Origin: Sanguinoderma infundibulare
Taxonomy: Eukaryota > Basidiomycota > Agaricomycetes > Polyporales > Polyporaceae
DNA: 64,000 bases
Direction of reading: 5' to 3'
Assembly: GCA_032821775.1 (NCBI GenBank)
Contig: JAVLRN010000001.1
Location: 4,774,001-4,838,000, forward strand
Part shown: positions 43,831 through 56,319 of the stretch, in pieces
Position numbering within the stretch: position 1 is the stretch's first letter
Layout: every line of letters starts with the position of its first letter
Program-made: the position numbers and the translations under genes
The notes under the pieces: generated by a model
What the model was told of the DNA's origin: nothing
What the model saw: the letters and a program-made list of their open reading frames with translations, nothing else
Database searches by the model: none

Positions 43831-43877
43831 TGGATACACGCGAGATTCTGAATCCTCGGGAATCTCGCGTGTATCCA
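43831..43877. repeat. Perfect hairpin, 18 bp arms (unit 2)
   Basis: TGGATACACGCGAGATTC and its exact reverse complement flank an 11 nt loop. Here the arms are two base pairs longer than in unit 1. Just upstream TCCAATTGATG is duplicated in tandem (about 43,790-43,815), a change unique to this unit. Confidence 0.85.
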
Positions 43878-44633
43878 GGCGCTTTCTTCTATGTTAGACT
43901 GTGGATAAAATTAGTCTATGTGTCACCAAGCTTGTGTGCGCCGCGGAGAACGTTAAATCGGACTCGAATGGCCGATTCCAATCGCGGTCACCGCCAGGAA
44001 GACAGGGCTTGCGAGACCCGCTGGCATCGCAGCTCTAGCCCGTCAACTCCAAGCGGCGCGTGAGGTCGGTAGAAACATCGAGTTCTAGCGGCAGCGTCGA
44101 ATGCAGTGTGCCGATTCTTCTGGAGTGTATGCAGAGTGCCGCTGCGGCTGTGGGAAGGCCGACGACCCGCTTGGGACCGGGCTAATCGTGACACAGCTGT
44201 TGGCCATGGATGAGTTCGAGACGATACTTTGGAAGAACTTGCTCCGGTTCAGACCTTGAGCGTATCTTATGCTGGGCGTGGGGGTCTTGGGGAGGCTGGA
44301 TGGACCCGAGGGGAAGCGTCCCGATGTGGTCGTTGCAAAGCCCACTTGCACAGTGTTGGAATGTTCAATTCCAGCTTGATCTGGTGCAAGGCTTGGTACG
44401 GCGAAGACAAAACCGGTCGGAAGTGAGCATTAGGAACTGTATAGCACAATTCAGCACAACCATGGCCAGAATGTTCGGAACAGGATGGAAAACGTACTAC
44501 GTAAATGAGCTTCTGATGCAACATGCCGAAGAGTTTGTTGTGGCGATAATGGAAGCGAGTGCGTTGCGAGGAGATGGCGATGATGCAAGCTCGCGCTTGC
44601 GCTTGCGGAGATTTCCGCTCTAGCGATGGATTT

Positions 44634-45011
44634 TCAAATTATTGGTGCATGCAAGCACCGCCAAGGATGACGTGCGCAGACTAGACTCACCGCCTCGTGG
44701 TACAGACTGAATTTGGTCTTGCCCATGACTTCGTTCGCAGCGGTGCTCTTGCCGATCCGTGTTTTAGGCTTACAGTCACGAAAGCGGTACTTGTGCATCG
44801 GCATCGGCGATGGCAGCTTAAACATGAGCTGGGTCTCGGACGTGAGCTTGCCATAGCCGGTCAGGCAGTACTCATCATCCGAGTTGTCGCCACCCTTGCT
44901 GCTCGCAGCGCGGCCCATGTCCACGTCACAGCAGTCACGATCGGCGGCCGCAGTCGGGGTGGAATGAGCGCTGTCCCCAATCAAGCCAGACTTGTCATAA
45001 TACGAGCCCAT
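44634..45011 (-). other. Open frame of unknown nature inside the THOC1 pseudogene (unit 2)
   Basis: Counterpart of 29365-29742, with the same length and only a few amino-acid changes (for example DDEYCLTGYGK for DDKYCLTGYGK). Confidence 0.35.
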
Positions 45012-46340
45012 GAGGGTCGCGGCGCGGCAAAGCTGTGATCAAGAGTCAGCTGCCATTGTGAGGAACATGGTCAGGGAAGGAATGGACCGACTGATCGGTT
45101 CTGTGCCATCCAAGAGCGGGTCCCTGGGATCAAAGATGTCATTAAGTGTCCCGCTACCCTCTCCTGCAGCCGAGGACTCACTCACCATCCTCGTGCGCCA
45201 TGTACCCGCCACTCGGAACTTTGCAGTACGTCTGTCTGTTCGCCGCTGCACAGTCTTGGTAAACGTCAGGAGATGGTTGAGAAGGATGAGGAGCTGGAAG
45301 AGGAACTGCCAGTGGAAATGCGTGTCCACGATCTCGAGCTCGAGTAGCTCGCGGCCGGTGAGGTACTTTGCGAAGCAATACTGGCTCTTCATGGTGGTCT
45401 CCGCCACTCCGGTTTTGGTTCCGCTTCAGAGGCCCTGCCCATGCAGCGGGTATGTCATTCGATTGTTGCCCAGAAGCGCACTTCTCCCGCTCACGTCCCT
45501 TTTCCACTGGGCCTGTCCCACGTCGGCCTGTACTCTCCTTATAAATGCACTCCGCTCCGCTCTTCCAAAGGGAAATGCGACTGAGGAATGTGGGAATGAG
45601 ACCACAAAACATAGTCGTCGCGCCTGTGTTAGCCAGCTGCCGAAGAGGTCGTTCAGGGTGTGGAGGATGACAGCCTTGCTCTTCTGGAGGATCATGCCCT
45701 CAGAGAGGCGTTCCGCACACGCTTTGATCCACTGGAATATGGGCGAGCACGAGGAGACGGTTTGTGCCTCGAAGAGGTCCTGGAAAACAGTGAAGGGGAA
45801 TGCTTGGCCGCATGCATCTGTTGTGGTGCCAGAGTGGACACCCGAGGCATCAATCGTAAACTCTTGATAGCGGCAGCTCCAGCACTGTATGCACCTCTCG
45901 GGATTCCATCCTAAGTGCAAACGGCAATCAGTATAATGCGCACATGTGAGCATACGCGGAGAACGTAAAAATCTGATGAAACTGTGTTTGATGAGGAAAG
46001 CGGGTAAGCGAATTGAAACCGAATATCGTGAGAGAGCGGAAAGGGGCCAGATGGTCGAAGCAATGGCCACAGCGAAAAGGGCCGGTTGGGTGGTTCTGTT
46101 GCCGGTAGAATATTTTCACGTATCGTCATAGTGATCGGAGGTCTTAGAGCAGAGTCTGGCAGGTCACAGCAGCGACATTTTTAGTCAATCGAGATTGACG
46201 GAATGCAGAGCGGAGGTGCTTACCGGACATTGTAACGATGCGGCAACCACCCGAGATCGCTGGCGAGGGAGATGCGCACTGCGGACCAAATCACAAGCAT
46301 GCCGGCTATGCCTCCCAAAGGGACATAGGTGAGCAACTAC

Positions 46341-46808
46341 TCACTCATCCTTGAATTTGTTCCTACGGTAATCCAGCCGGACGTACACGACCGCGATCCC
46401 CGGCCGTCCATGGACCGTCATGTACTTTGTGCACAGATGAGATGCGTTCATCGACATTATGAGCTGTGCGCATGGGAAGCCCATCGAGTATCCAAAGTCT
46501 GACGCAAAGACCTCGATCGAGTACCGCGCCGTCGGATTTTGCAAGCTCCTGGGGGCCGTCACCGACGTGACAAAGTACTGTCCACCAGGGAGCAGCGCCA
46601 TCTCGAGCACTGTCCGTGGGCATTGATCTCCCATCGGCACATATACCTGGGGCTTTCGCGGTCCCAGCGCTCCAGGAGGGAGATGGCGTGGCCCGCGGGT
46701 GAGGGGACACTCGGCTTTGAGCCGGGAGAGGTTCGCGACAGGGCAGCGGTCAGTGGGCGGGACTGGCGGACACCGCCGGTTGGTTCGTTTGAGCAGCGCT
46801 GCAGTCAC
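46341..46808 (-). pseudogene. Inverted, truncated F-box gene copy (unit 2)
   Basis: A single open frame here keeps more of the F-box exon 2 than unit 1: CPPVPPTDRCPVANLSRLKA, then TVLEMALLPGGQYFVTSVTA and KYMTVHGRPGIAVVYVR. Part of the EQWDRDNPKY region is lost, and the F-box and exons 3-4 are absent. Confidence 0.8.
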
Positions 46809-46819
46809 TGAAGGCGGAT

Positions 46820-49155
46820 GAACTCCGAGTTGGTCATACGACTGACACTAGTACACATGGTCGAGTAGTCGCTGACATCAGTTAGTCAATGCTGAATATG
46901 ACCGTAATTCACAAAAACGGACACTGGATGGGTTCAGCCCAATGCACCAATGGGCCATGAAAGAAGACGTGGTGCGCATGGACATGACCTTGCATACAGC
47001 AGAGTGGACGCGATCTTTGGGGGTCATGAAAGCCGGCCATTCCAGATTACGAGGGGCTCACTCACCTATCGAAGCAGTCCAGTTAGATGACGTCCGAGCG
47101 AGTATTGGCCGAACATCTGATGGATGATGCTTGGATGGTCGCGACTCGCTGGTCCCGCGTATGGTGCTGATTCGAAACTCCCAGATGGCAACCCGATTGA
47201 GTCCAGTCTCTGAATTTGATGGTGTGCAACATCAGAAAATGATATTCCCGCTGACACAACAATCGTGACATACTTACGCTGGTGAAGGGCCGGTCATTGA
47301 TGCAGCGATGATTATGGTCGAGAGCAAAGAGCGACCGACGCGACACGAAGAACCGCCGAGTGCAGTGCCACAAGGGTCCAAGCGCCCGCAGCTGCCATTT
47401 GCGGAATCCCGCTCTCGTAAACCTCCATCAGCCTCAACCTCGCTTCCAATCATTCGTTCCAACTCCTGCTGCGCTCCGCCAAAGTACCCGACTCAATCGC
47501 CGCTCCTGGACAATGGCTTCTCTCCACCGACAAGAATAGGGAAAGCAAATGCGACTCACTTCCGGGCTACACCTCCACGCAGGTCACGACTGGAGGGACG
47601 GATGAACAATTTTGGTTGCAGCATTCAAAATACATATGTCAGATACTGTTGCCCATATCAATGAGCATAAGCCTCCGAGTATCGAACCGTCGCCTACACA
47701 GGCGAGTTGCGACAGCATGTGAAGTCCTGAGTCCTCCGTTCACCGCTGTGCATCATATTCCCAATCATGCGGCCCAGCGTTCGGCGGCCACTCTGATGAC
47801 TACGCTTCATCTTCCGCCAATATACACAGCCGAGATGACCCTTGATATGAGAAAAACCCAGCCGGCGCAAACATTGATACTCCGAGAGCGTCAACAAAGG
47901 CCTTGTCTGGCCCACCCTGAGGAACTGTTGAGCTCGCGAGATAGAGTCGCCCCCTCAGAATTCTCTCTCAAAGTTGCTCTGATATGCGACAGTAGTTTGT
48001 ATGTACAAATCCCTTGGGGAGTGGCTAAAATGTACCTCCGCCGTGGTAGGTGTGTCACGGGTGTCGTCCTGATGTCTGTGTAGCATGTGGGGGACAAAGA
48101 CCGAAGCCTGTCCAAGCTGCGGCGGAGGGCAGCGACTGGTTGGATGTTAGCCTGAGATGCTGTTGTCCTGCCTCGATGGCGGGTTCAATTGGCGGGTGCC
48201 TAGATGCGTGGATGGTTAGCCGACCTCGAAACCGCGTATGGAGCACGGGAATCGGAAGAAAATTAGCATTTGCAATGCAGAGATTGCATTGCAAACTGTG
48301 ATCCTGCCCGACCGCCGCACCCTCTCTGTCCACCTGCACCCCAAACGCGCTGGACGAATGGCACAAACACCTTCACGTACACCAACCCCGCAACCCGGAA
48401 CGCGCGAGGACAAGAAGTATAATTGCACCATATGCGAGCGACTGTTCTAGTGCAGCAAGGAGTTCGGAGAGGAGGCTCAGGGAGCGACCGGAGGCCGTTG
48501 AGCGTGGTCAAGATGGCATTCATGTCAAGATCAACGCGTGCGAACGACGTCGCGCAGTACGTCAGCCAGGTAGGGAGGTAGGTGAGAAGATAGGGGTTCG
48601 CGGCCGTCGGAGAAAGTGGACGCATGTGGGACGCGGTCGCGACACCAACGCCGAAGACACCGTCGGTCGTGGTGTCCTCGAGCTCGACACATCAAGGCGG
48701 GAACTCCACTGCGCGGAGCCCCGACGCAGCCTTCGACCGCCATCGAGAGTACTGACCCGCTCACCAGTACAAGTCCCGCCAATCAGTGCGGCGGCCGATG
48801 GTGAAAATTGCACGAACGGGAGGGTCCGACATGGGGATGTGATGGCGCGGACGCCGAGGACACAGGGTCCTCATCTCGCTTAACGGCGGAGTCCTGAAGC
48901 CTGCACCTCCGCCGATGGTATAACTAGCATCAGGGTGTGATCGCGTCGGAATGAATGTATTTGGAGAACCTTACCGCTGCAGCCGAAATCCATGATCCTT
49001 CCGGACGTGCGAGCACACTGGATGGCAGGCGGACGGAGGCCGAAATGGGATGCATCTCGGCAGGAAGATGCGACACCGGAGAAGCGACGGGAGTGACGAC
49101 GATCGGGACATTGGTGCTTGGGTGGTTCTGTTGCAGGAACTTGACGGCACGGCTG
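46820..49155. other. Remnant-rich DNA, no intact gene (unit 2)
   Basis: Counterpart of 31,540-33,880. From about 46.93 to 48.15 kb it is essentially identical to unit 1. No gene is supported. Confidence 0.4.
48268..48296. repeat. 12 bp inverted repeat, one mismatch (unit 2)
   Basis: Same hairpin as at 32,998, with the outermost pair changed (ATTTGCAATGCA ... TGCATTGCAAAC). Confidence 0.7.
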
Positions 49156-49160
49156 TCTAG

Positions 49161-49295
49161 ACCGATCTCCGCTTCCAGTCCTCCGCCGTCATATCCCTCC
49201 GGGAGGCCGCCGAGGCTTACCTCGTCTCCCTCTTCGAGGACACCAACTTGGCTGCCATACACACTTAGCGTGCAACCATTCAGCCCAAAGACCTC
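49161..49295 (+). pseudogene. Histone H3 fragment with stop codon (unit 2)
   Basis: Same exon as at 33,891: [20 protein letters not shown], then the HT-stop-RATIQPKDL break. Here SSAV (the usual H3 residue) is kept where unit 1 has SSAI. Confidence 0.9.
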
Positions 49296-49699
49296 GTACA
49301 TCTCCAGCAGTCTATGTTGCGTGCATCATGTGCTCACCGACGCTGGATAATCCTGGTGATGGCGGCGGTCAGCAGAGCGTTGGGGCGGAAACAGTTATTG
49401 AGTTCAGTCGTGGAAAGAATTGAGGAGGGAAGCGGCCGGAAATTACGTGGGATATCGAGTGGGAACAACAGCGCTCAACATTTATTCCCGGCGAGGCACC
49501 GGACGGATGGGATGGGTCTGTGAGCGAGAACTTGAATGCGATCAGTATAAATGCAGTGATGAATGATGGTCGAAACGCATCCTCCCCCCTCTTACCTGCA
49601 CAGAGCAAGCACCCTGGTTCCGCTGACCCAAAGCGTCATCATCAACGCGGTTGTTCGTCACCGCCCCGAGTCCTGACGACGGCGAGCCACGAGAAGTCT

Positions 49700-50965
49700 G
49701 GGTAAGTGCTTCATTATAAGCGGTATGGTGAGCGAACTGTGACTGACAAATATGAGGCGGTTGCAGGTCGGGTGGGCATGCTTCAGCCCCTGCCGTTTTC
49801 GCAGCGGGTGCCGGCGCGGCAGGACGGGTCGAGGTGGCCGTGTTCTGGGGCGAGGACGAAGAGGGGGAAGGCGCGGGCGCAGTCCCGCTTGGCCTTGGAG
49901 GTGCCAATGCCGTTCGGGTAGGAGTCGGCGAGGAAGGGCGGCGACGGTACGTGACAGCTTGTATAGTATCAGCGTCGTACGAGGTTTGTCCTGTCGTCCG
50001 GGGCTGCTGGCTAAAGACACTGCCACGCCGGAGACGAGGCCTTGCAATGCGGGGACGTGGAGAACGGCCGCGCTGTCGTCTCCGCTCCTTCCTTCTCTGA
50101 TCTAGCGCGGGCGCCTGCGGCTTGCTCTCCGGGCGTAATGGCCGACTAATGTTTTACCTACGTACGCCGATGTGAGCTCAGCCACACAATCTTCTCCCTT
50201 GCGCTCGTTGCTTAGAGTGCATGGATCATCTGCTGTGCGTTCTGGCGGATAGAGCCCGCAGCACGTCCCATTGAGCCAGTCTCCGGCGTCGCGTTGTCTC
50301 TGTTCAAAGCCGCCGACCGGGGCTGAGCCTGACTGGAGAGATCAGAGCCGTGGGGCGGCGGATCGCGCACGTTCTTTTGCCTTTCCGATTTCGAAGATCT
50401 GGCCACAGCCACACGGCGGGAGTCGGATATGGGGGGGTGTTATGGCTGTGGGTGTGTGAGGCAGTCGCCCACCGCAGTGCAGATGTTTCAGCGGTGCGGG
50501 GCGTGGAGGTCTGCCGATGGGGTGTACGTGTTGGTGTGGTTCAAAGCCTGAGGTCTGAGGTGCGATGGGGATTGCGGCTGCGGCGGAGGGCTGCCGGACT
50601 TGAACTTTGTGTTCTGCTGGGCGTGCCCCACACACGCACATGCACACCATGGATAGCGAAGAGACGCGCTTGGGGACGCAGGGATACCGACGTGTGCGAC
50701 GATGCGGAGAGGAAGGCGCAGGCTGCAGCAGGTGGCGGGCATGATCCTGAACGGCCGCCGTGAGCGATGGAGCGATGATGGTGTGCTGTGCATCGAATAG
50801 ATACTTACCAGCGGTGGCGACGGCGAGCGCATCCCGCTTGAGTTGTGTGTCCGAGATGAACGGGGAAGGAGCGTGCTACGCGTCGCGGCATGTGCCGGAT
50901 ATAGAGTTCGAGAAGATGAGCGCCCAGGGAGATGATTGCGCGATTGCGTGCGCTCGCATGGCAAG
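49700..50965 (-). pseudogene. Sel1-repeat protein (Skt5/Chs4-like) fragment, unit 2
   Basis: The minus strand reads PPFLADSYPNGIGTSKAKRD, then ARAFPLFVLAPEHGHLDPSC and RAGTRCENGRG before a stop. This copy is closer to the Sel1 consensus (AxxFPLFVLAxxHG, RAGxxCENGxG) than unit 1, so each unit has decayed separately here. The Pro-rich N-tail region extends to about 50.96 kb. Confidence 0.55.
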
Positions 50966-51009
50966 TTGAGCAGAAGACATGGGTCTGAGTCCCATGGAGC
51001 AGCCGATTC

Positions 51010-54000
51010 ATGTCCTTCCTTCGCGCATCTCTCCCCGCTCGCTCCACCGCACGTCCCTCGATCGTGTCGCGTCTTCCACTCCTCGTCTGACGTCGCCCAG
51101 TTTGCGAACGCACAGTGTTACTCGACTGCTCCTCCTCCCCCGCCCGCAAAGTCCACCAACATCCCCCTCTGGCTTCTTACCGGTGGTACTCGTCTTCCCC
51201 ACCATCCATTTTTCGACTTTCTCAGCCTTTCTCTCCCATCCAGGTACCGTAGGCCTGGCAGGTTATATCTACCTCGACCGCTCGGCCACTGCTGCCCCAC
51301 TCAAGCCGAAAATCTCTGACAAGAGCCCACTCGACCCTCAGAACTTCGTCAACTTCAAGCTCAAGAAGGTCGACGACTACAATTACAACACCGCAAAGTA
51401 CGTCCAGTCTTTCTGTCCCATCCACCCACTCTTCATGCCGCTCCTTCTCCTAGGTACATCTTCGAGCTTCCGCCAGACACCGCGTCTCTCCTCCCCGTCG
51501 CCTCATGCGTCGTCGTCAAGTCCGCAGACGGCTCCTCCAACCCTCTCCTCGGTGACAAGGGCAAGCCCGTCATCCGTCCCTACACTCCCATCTCGGCGCC
51601 CGACCAGCCTGGCGAGCTCACCTTCCTCATCAAGCGCTACGAACAGGGCAAGATGTCCAAGTACATCCATGACCTCAAGATCGGGGAAAACCTCGCTATC
51701 AAGGGCCCTATCGTCAAAATTGACTACAAGAGTACGCATTCAATCTTCTGTTTTGTTTTCTCTCGTCACCAGACGTTGAGAGGGCCTCGCGTGCGTGGTA
51801 CCGACGCGGGGAGACAGTATGTGCGGCTGCCAGACACATTCTCTGCGCGAGTAGTGTCGTGTGCGCACGCATACGTTCAGCTATGGCGCGGTTCATGTCG
51901 CGCTAAGCATCCTAACCCGGATCAGCACAACCATGGCGCGGTCTCGGACGCGCACCGGGGACAAAGATACCTCAACGCGTCGCGAGGTCCGGCAATCCGG
52001 CCGCTGGCGGACATGAGGAGCGCCTGATGGGTTCGCAATCGTCTTGACCATGTCGCGCAACGTCGCGTAAGGAGCACTTGTGGATGAACTCCGCGTGGCT
52101 AGTCTTGCGAAGGGCATATCCCCTCATGCCCAAATCGAGGGCGACACTTGCTGCAACCCCCACGCTTAGCCTGTTTGATGTCGGAGCGGAGACGGAAATG
52201 ATGTTTTCGAACACATCGTCGTCTTTGGCCACTTCAAACAGTTGTTTTATTTCGTCTCCCATGCTGGTTCATGCGGGAACGAGGGGGAAACAGAACCAGG
52301 CATAGACCACACGTCAGGAGTACACAGTGTCTGGTCTTGCTCTTAAACGGCCCGTCCGACGAGCTCGCGCGTGTAGTCGACGTCGGTGCGGTCGAGAATG
52401 CCGTCGCGCAGGCCGGTTTCGGCGTCCCAGTCCCTCTGCACTTTGCACTGCGCGCGCGTGTCCTTGGGGACATGTCTCTACTGCGCTCTATGCGGCTGCC
52501 GGCACGCATACATGCAGCTATGGTGCTACTTAGTAAGACCTGTATGTCGGTCTGAGTATCTCACCTCGGATCGGCACAACCATAGCGTGGTCCTGGATGC
52601 GCGTCGCGCACTCCGTCGACTGGCGTACGTGAAAAGCGCCTGATGAGTTCGCACTCTCACGCAATCATCTCGATCGCGTCGCGCAACGTCGCGTAAGGAG
52701 GACTTGTGGATCAGGTCCGCATGACTCCTCTAAGCCATATGCGCCGTCTTTTCGACGGTCGAACTACTAGTGCAAGCTTATACCCCCCAAATCGACCACG
52801 ACGGGCTGCTGCAACCCGCACACTTAGCCTGTTTGATGTGGGAACGGAGCTGCACCAACCACATGTGCGACCCACTGCCTGGTACACACCGAAGGATGAA
52901 CCCTTCTCACATTTCGAACCCATCGTCACCTTTGGTCACTTGCAACAGGTGCGTTGTTTGTGTCTCGTGGTGGTCCATGCGGTGATCCCAATGTAACAAG
53001 CATGCTACACGAATTCCGAGATACGCTTTAAATGCGACTTCCATGAGACCCTGTGCAAAACCATTGTCAAACGTTGCCCCGGACCACCATGTGACAACGG
53101 TCTGGACACCGTATTCTATACATTGCATGCCCCCGGTGACATGCACGTCGACCTTCGCTCGCCCTCCGCACTCCCCCTCATGTGCGCGTAAGTTTCTCGA
53201 ATGCCGTTGCCGGAGGTCCAGCTTAGTCTCGCCCGCTATCCGAAGTACCAGTTGTATTGGAACATGTTTTAATTACCTCTCCGTCTGCTGCCTCCTTTCT
53301 TTTCGGGGTGCGGTACCGCTGGTGACGAGACTAGTTCTTTTGCCCTTGTCCTTTCCACGATTCTGACCCCAGATGTCCAGTAAACCAGTTTGACCAGGTT
53401 GGCATGATTGCCGGTGGTAGCGGCATGTAAGCATGCCTTTTGGTTCACGTAACCGTCACCTAACTCCGCCCCCCAGCACGCCTATGTACCAGATCCTCGA
53501 CCATGCCCTCCAGGATCCGTCAAACAAGACGCGCTTCACGCTCATCTTCGCTAACGTCGCCGAGAAGGATATCCTCTTGAAGGAGCAGTTCGACGCGCTC
53601 CAGAAGAAATACCCCAAGACGCTCAACGTCGTCTATACCCTAGACAAGCCCGAGTCCGACTGGAAGGGTCGGTTCTGTTCTGTCTCGTTTCCCCGCTTCC
53701 CCAGCTTATGCTTTGCCGTTTGCAGGTGCTACCGGCTACGTCAACAAGGAGCTTGTCTCGCAGCACATCCCTCCGCCCACCCTCGGCGACAAGACCAAGG
53801 TGTTCGTCTGCGGTGCGCGCCTCACTCGCTTTCTCAACTTGTGAGTCGGCTGTTTACCTGTGTGCTTCTGTAGGTCCTCCCGGACAGGTAGCCGCCATTG
53901 CGGGCAAGAAGGATGGCATGAAGCAGGGTGCGCTAGGCGGCATCCTCAAGGAGCTCGGCTACTCTGAGGACCAGGTACGCCTCCGTCGCGTTCATCACTC

Positions 54001-54053
54001 GCAAGATACGTGTATCTCAAATTTTGCGCTCCCGTCAGGTCTTCAAATTCTAG
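51010..54053 (+). CDS. mcr1: NADH-cytochrome b5 reductase copy 3, frame open but promoter lost and GC donor
   Basis: All coding exons from FANAQCYST to VFKF are open, and the exon 8 missing from copy 2 is present (PGQVAAIAGKKDGMKQGALG). RPYTPIS, GGSGITPMYQ and CGPPG are intact, with a few substitutions (for example DDKG to GDKG, VEDYNY to VDDYNY). Two problems remain: DNA upstream of the start codon is the end of unit 2 rather than the native promoter, and the exon 1 donor is GCACGT. GC-AG introns do splice in fungi, but usually with a strong donor, which this is not (CC/GCACGT). It may be silent or make an enzyme without the targeting peptide from a later ATG. Confidence 0.75.
51780..53150. 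repeat. Insertion inside mcr1 intron 4 (unit 3)
   Basis: Nearly identical to the unit 2 insertion, including the extra segment absent from unit 1. The SNRLSVGVAASVALDLGM and GYALRKTSHAEFIHK minus-strand block is best preserved here (about 51.97-52.26 kb). Confidence 0.55.
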
Positions 54054-54291
54054 ATAGCATGTATTCCTTCCTTGTACGTGCTAAGAACCGGCGCAGCAAT
54101 GCGACGAGATGCAAAAGCGCCCAGTCGGCGCTTGCCGCTCCCTTGTTCTCATGGACTTCGCCAGGGTCGGTCGTGTGAGCCGTCTCGAGGACGAGTACAA
54201 CGCCGCCCTTGTACAGGTGCAGGTGTTATACGTCGCACAGAAATATGGTTGGTAATCCTTTCCCTCTCGCCTCTCTTCCTCCACGTCCACC

Positions 54292-56153
54292 ATGGGCCAG
54301 CTTACCAGCCTCAATGGGTCTTTCGAACTGAAGAACCAGAGAGACCAAGTCTCCTGCTTAGCACACCACACGCCTGCAATGAATTGCGTTCTCAATGATG
54401 ACGTGATACTGGACAATATCCTCCCGAATTTGGACTTGAAAGACCTCATCTCCGTCCGACAGGTGAGGGCCCATTCATCCCGCTGGCAACCCCACTCACC
54501 GTCTGTGTACTAGGTCAGCGACCAGCTGCGGCGCTGCTCGCACGAACCGGCGGTCTGGAAGCGCATCCTCGCCCGGACCGAACACCAGCTCCCTCCCGTC
54601 CCGCCCACGGACCGCTACTCCGTCGCGAACCTCTCCCGCCTCGAAGCCGAGCGTCTCGTCACCCGCGCGGTTTCCCTCTCGGAGCAATGGGACAGGGACA
54701 ACCCCAAGTATATGCGACGCTGGGAGATCGATGCGCAGCGGACGGTGCTGGAGATGGCGCTGCTCCCTGGCGGGCAGTACCTCGTCGCGTCGGTGACGGA
54801 CCCCGGGAGCTCGCGAAATCCGACGGCGCGGTACTCGATCGAGGTCTTCGCGTCGGACTTTGGGTACTCGATGGGCTTCCCGTTTGCGCGGCTCACGATA
54901 GCGACGAAGGCGTTCCATCTGCGCGCGAAGTACATGACGGTCCACGGACGACCTGGGATCGCGGTCGCGTACGTCCGGCGAGACTATCGCAGAGACAAGT
55001 TCAAGGACGAGTGAGTGGTTGCACACCCATGCCTTTTTGAGCGGCGCAGCTAACGGTCGTGGTTAGCTTCGACGTCAACCGCCTCGCACCCGACTCGGAC
55101 TGGTTCTCCTCCAAGGTCAAGTACGAGTGCGCGGTCGTGCACGTCCCGCTCGAGCCGCTCGAGCTCCTGTTCGACTTCAATGTCAAGGAAAGCGGCAAGC
55201 ACAAACCCTGGGACCCCCGCGAGTACCGTGCCCGTGCACGCCAGCAGCCCCGGCCGTTCCACCTGCTAACCGAGATCACGTCCCGCGCGCGCATGGGCGT
55301 CCCGATCATCGACGAGGACCAAGACGGGACGCCGTTCGTCGCGGTGCTCAAGCACCCGGACCGCATCGTCTACAAGAACCTCGACGGCGGCCTGGGGTGC
55401 ACGATGTACTGCGAGCCGCATCCGTCTTACCAAAACTTTGTGCGTTCCCTCGCTCTTTTCTCTCCTTCCTGCGAAGGAGTCCGTGGAGCTTACTACCGCC
55501 CGACGCAGCCGCACGCGATCATGGCGTTCACCTTCGTGCCGTCCCAGCACCAATTCATGGTCGTCCGCCGCGCAGGCGCTGACCCCGGCCCGCTCCACCA
55601 CCCCGCCAACGCCAATCACCCCCCGGTCGCGGACGAACCGGTGAACGGCCCATACTACTTTGCCGAGCTCTATAACGTCTCATACACGCCCGGGGCGACG
55701 TTGACGTGCGTGGCGGCGGCGTGGACGGATGTGCACGATGCGGAGGGGAACGCGTGGAGGCGGGTGTGGATCACGGACCCTGGACCGCGGACGACGGGCG
55801 TGCGCGCGGAGCCCCGAGGCGTAGCGAAGCCGCTGCCCATCACGATCTTCATCCAGGCGGAACGGTCATACGGGCTCGTGTTCAACACGTTCTTCCCCGA
55901 GCCCGTCGCGGTCTATCCGTCGCCGCCTCCCTCGCCTCACGAGAGGAAGGAGGATGGGACGGACGCGGCGCCAGCCATGCGGTACGTGTTCGTGCTCTCG
56001 CCGGAGGACCCGTTCGTGGAGACGGAGCGGCTGCCCGAAGGCGTGGAGAGCCTGGAGGGAGCGCGCGATGGGCGGGGGCATGTATTTGTAGTTATGGACG
56101 CGTATCTGTGCAATTCACACGCTGAGAACGACCGGGAAGAGTGCTTGAGATAG
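54292..56153 (+). CDS. F-box protein, copy 3
   Basis: Exons 54292-54462, 54514-55010, 55067-55439 and 55509-56153 give 561 residues. The F-box is unchanged. Differences from copies 1-2 are scattered conservative substitutions, such as ARYSIEVF for ARHSIEVF, TIFIQAERSY for TIFVQAERSY, and SPPPSPHERKEDG for SRPPSPNERKEDG. Exon 3 shares NVKESGK with copy 2. All splice sites and the reading frame are intact. Confidence 0.85.
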
Positions 56154-56232
56154 GGAATGGTTTTGTGAACCATCTGGTAGGGGATGGTTTTGTGAACAGT
56201 CCGGTAGGGGATGCTTTTGGGAACCATCCGGA
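56154..56232 (+). repeat. Minisatellite with hairpin units after F-box stop (3 units)
   Basis: Three repeats of about 28-30 bp, as in unit 1, starting at the base after the F-box stop. Confidence 0.75.
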
Positions 56233-56319
56233 CGGGTGAGCGAATTTTGAATAATACGGACAGTCCGCACGCGAGAGGAGGGAGAGGAGAGCGGGGGATA
56301 GCCTGCGCGACCCCACTCG

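Larger units (their letters stand above)
42928..45910 (-). pseudogene. THOC1: THOC1/Hpr1-like pseudogene, unit 2
   Basis: Same pieces, order and shared frameshift after LNDL as in unit 1: FTVFQDLFEAQTVSSCSPIF at about 45.8 kb, QYCFAKYLTGRELLELEIVD at about 45.35 kb, RPGDVKGFVKKIKQEDARID at about 43.45 kb. Differences from unit 1 are scattered substitutions and small indels, as expected for a dead gene. Confidence 0.8.
35735..51008 (+). repeat. Tandem segmental duplication, unit 2 (about 15.3 kb)
   Basis: Second unit, with the same order of contents as unit 1. The left part (35.7 to about 41.9 kb) shares with unit 3 variants and indels that unit 1 lacks (GC donor in mcr1, longer intron 4, TGAGTGGTTGCACACC intron in the F-box gene). 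From about 41.95 kb to beyond 48.2 kb it is nearly identical to unit 1 and differs from unit 3. It is therefore a recombinant unit. The junction with unit 1 is at ...GCAGCCGATT/CATGTCC. Confidence 0.93.
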
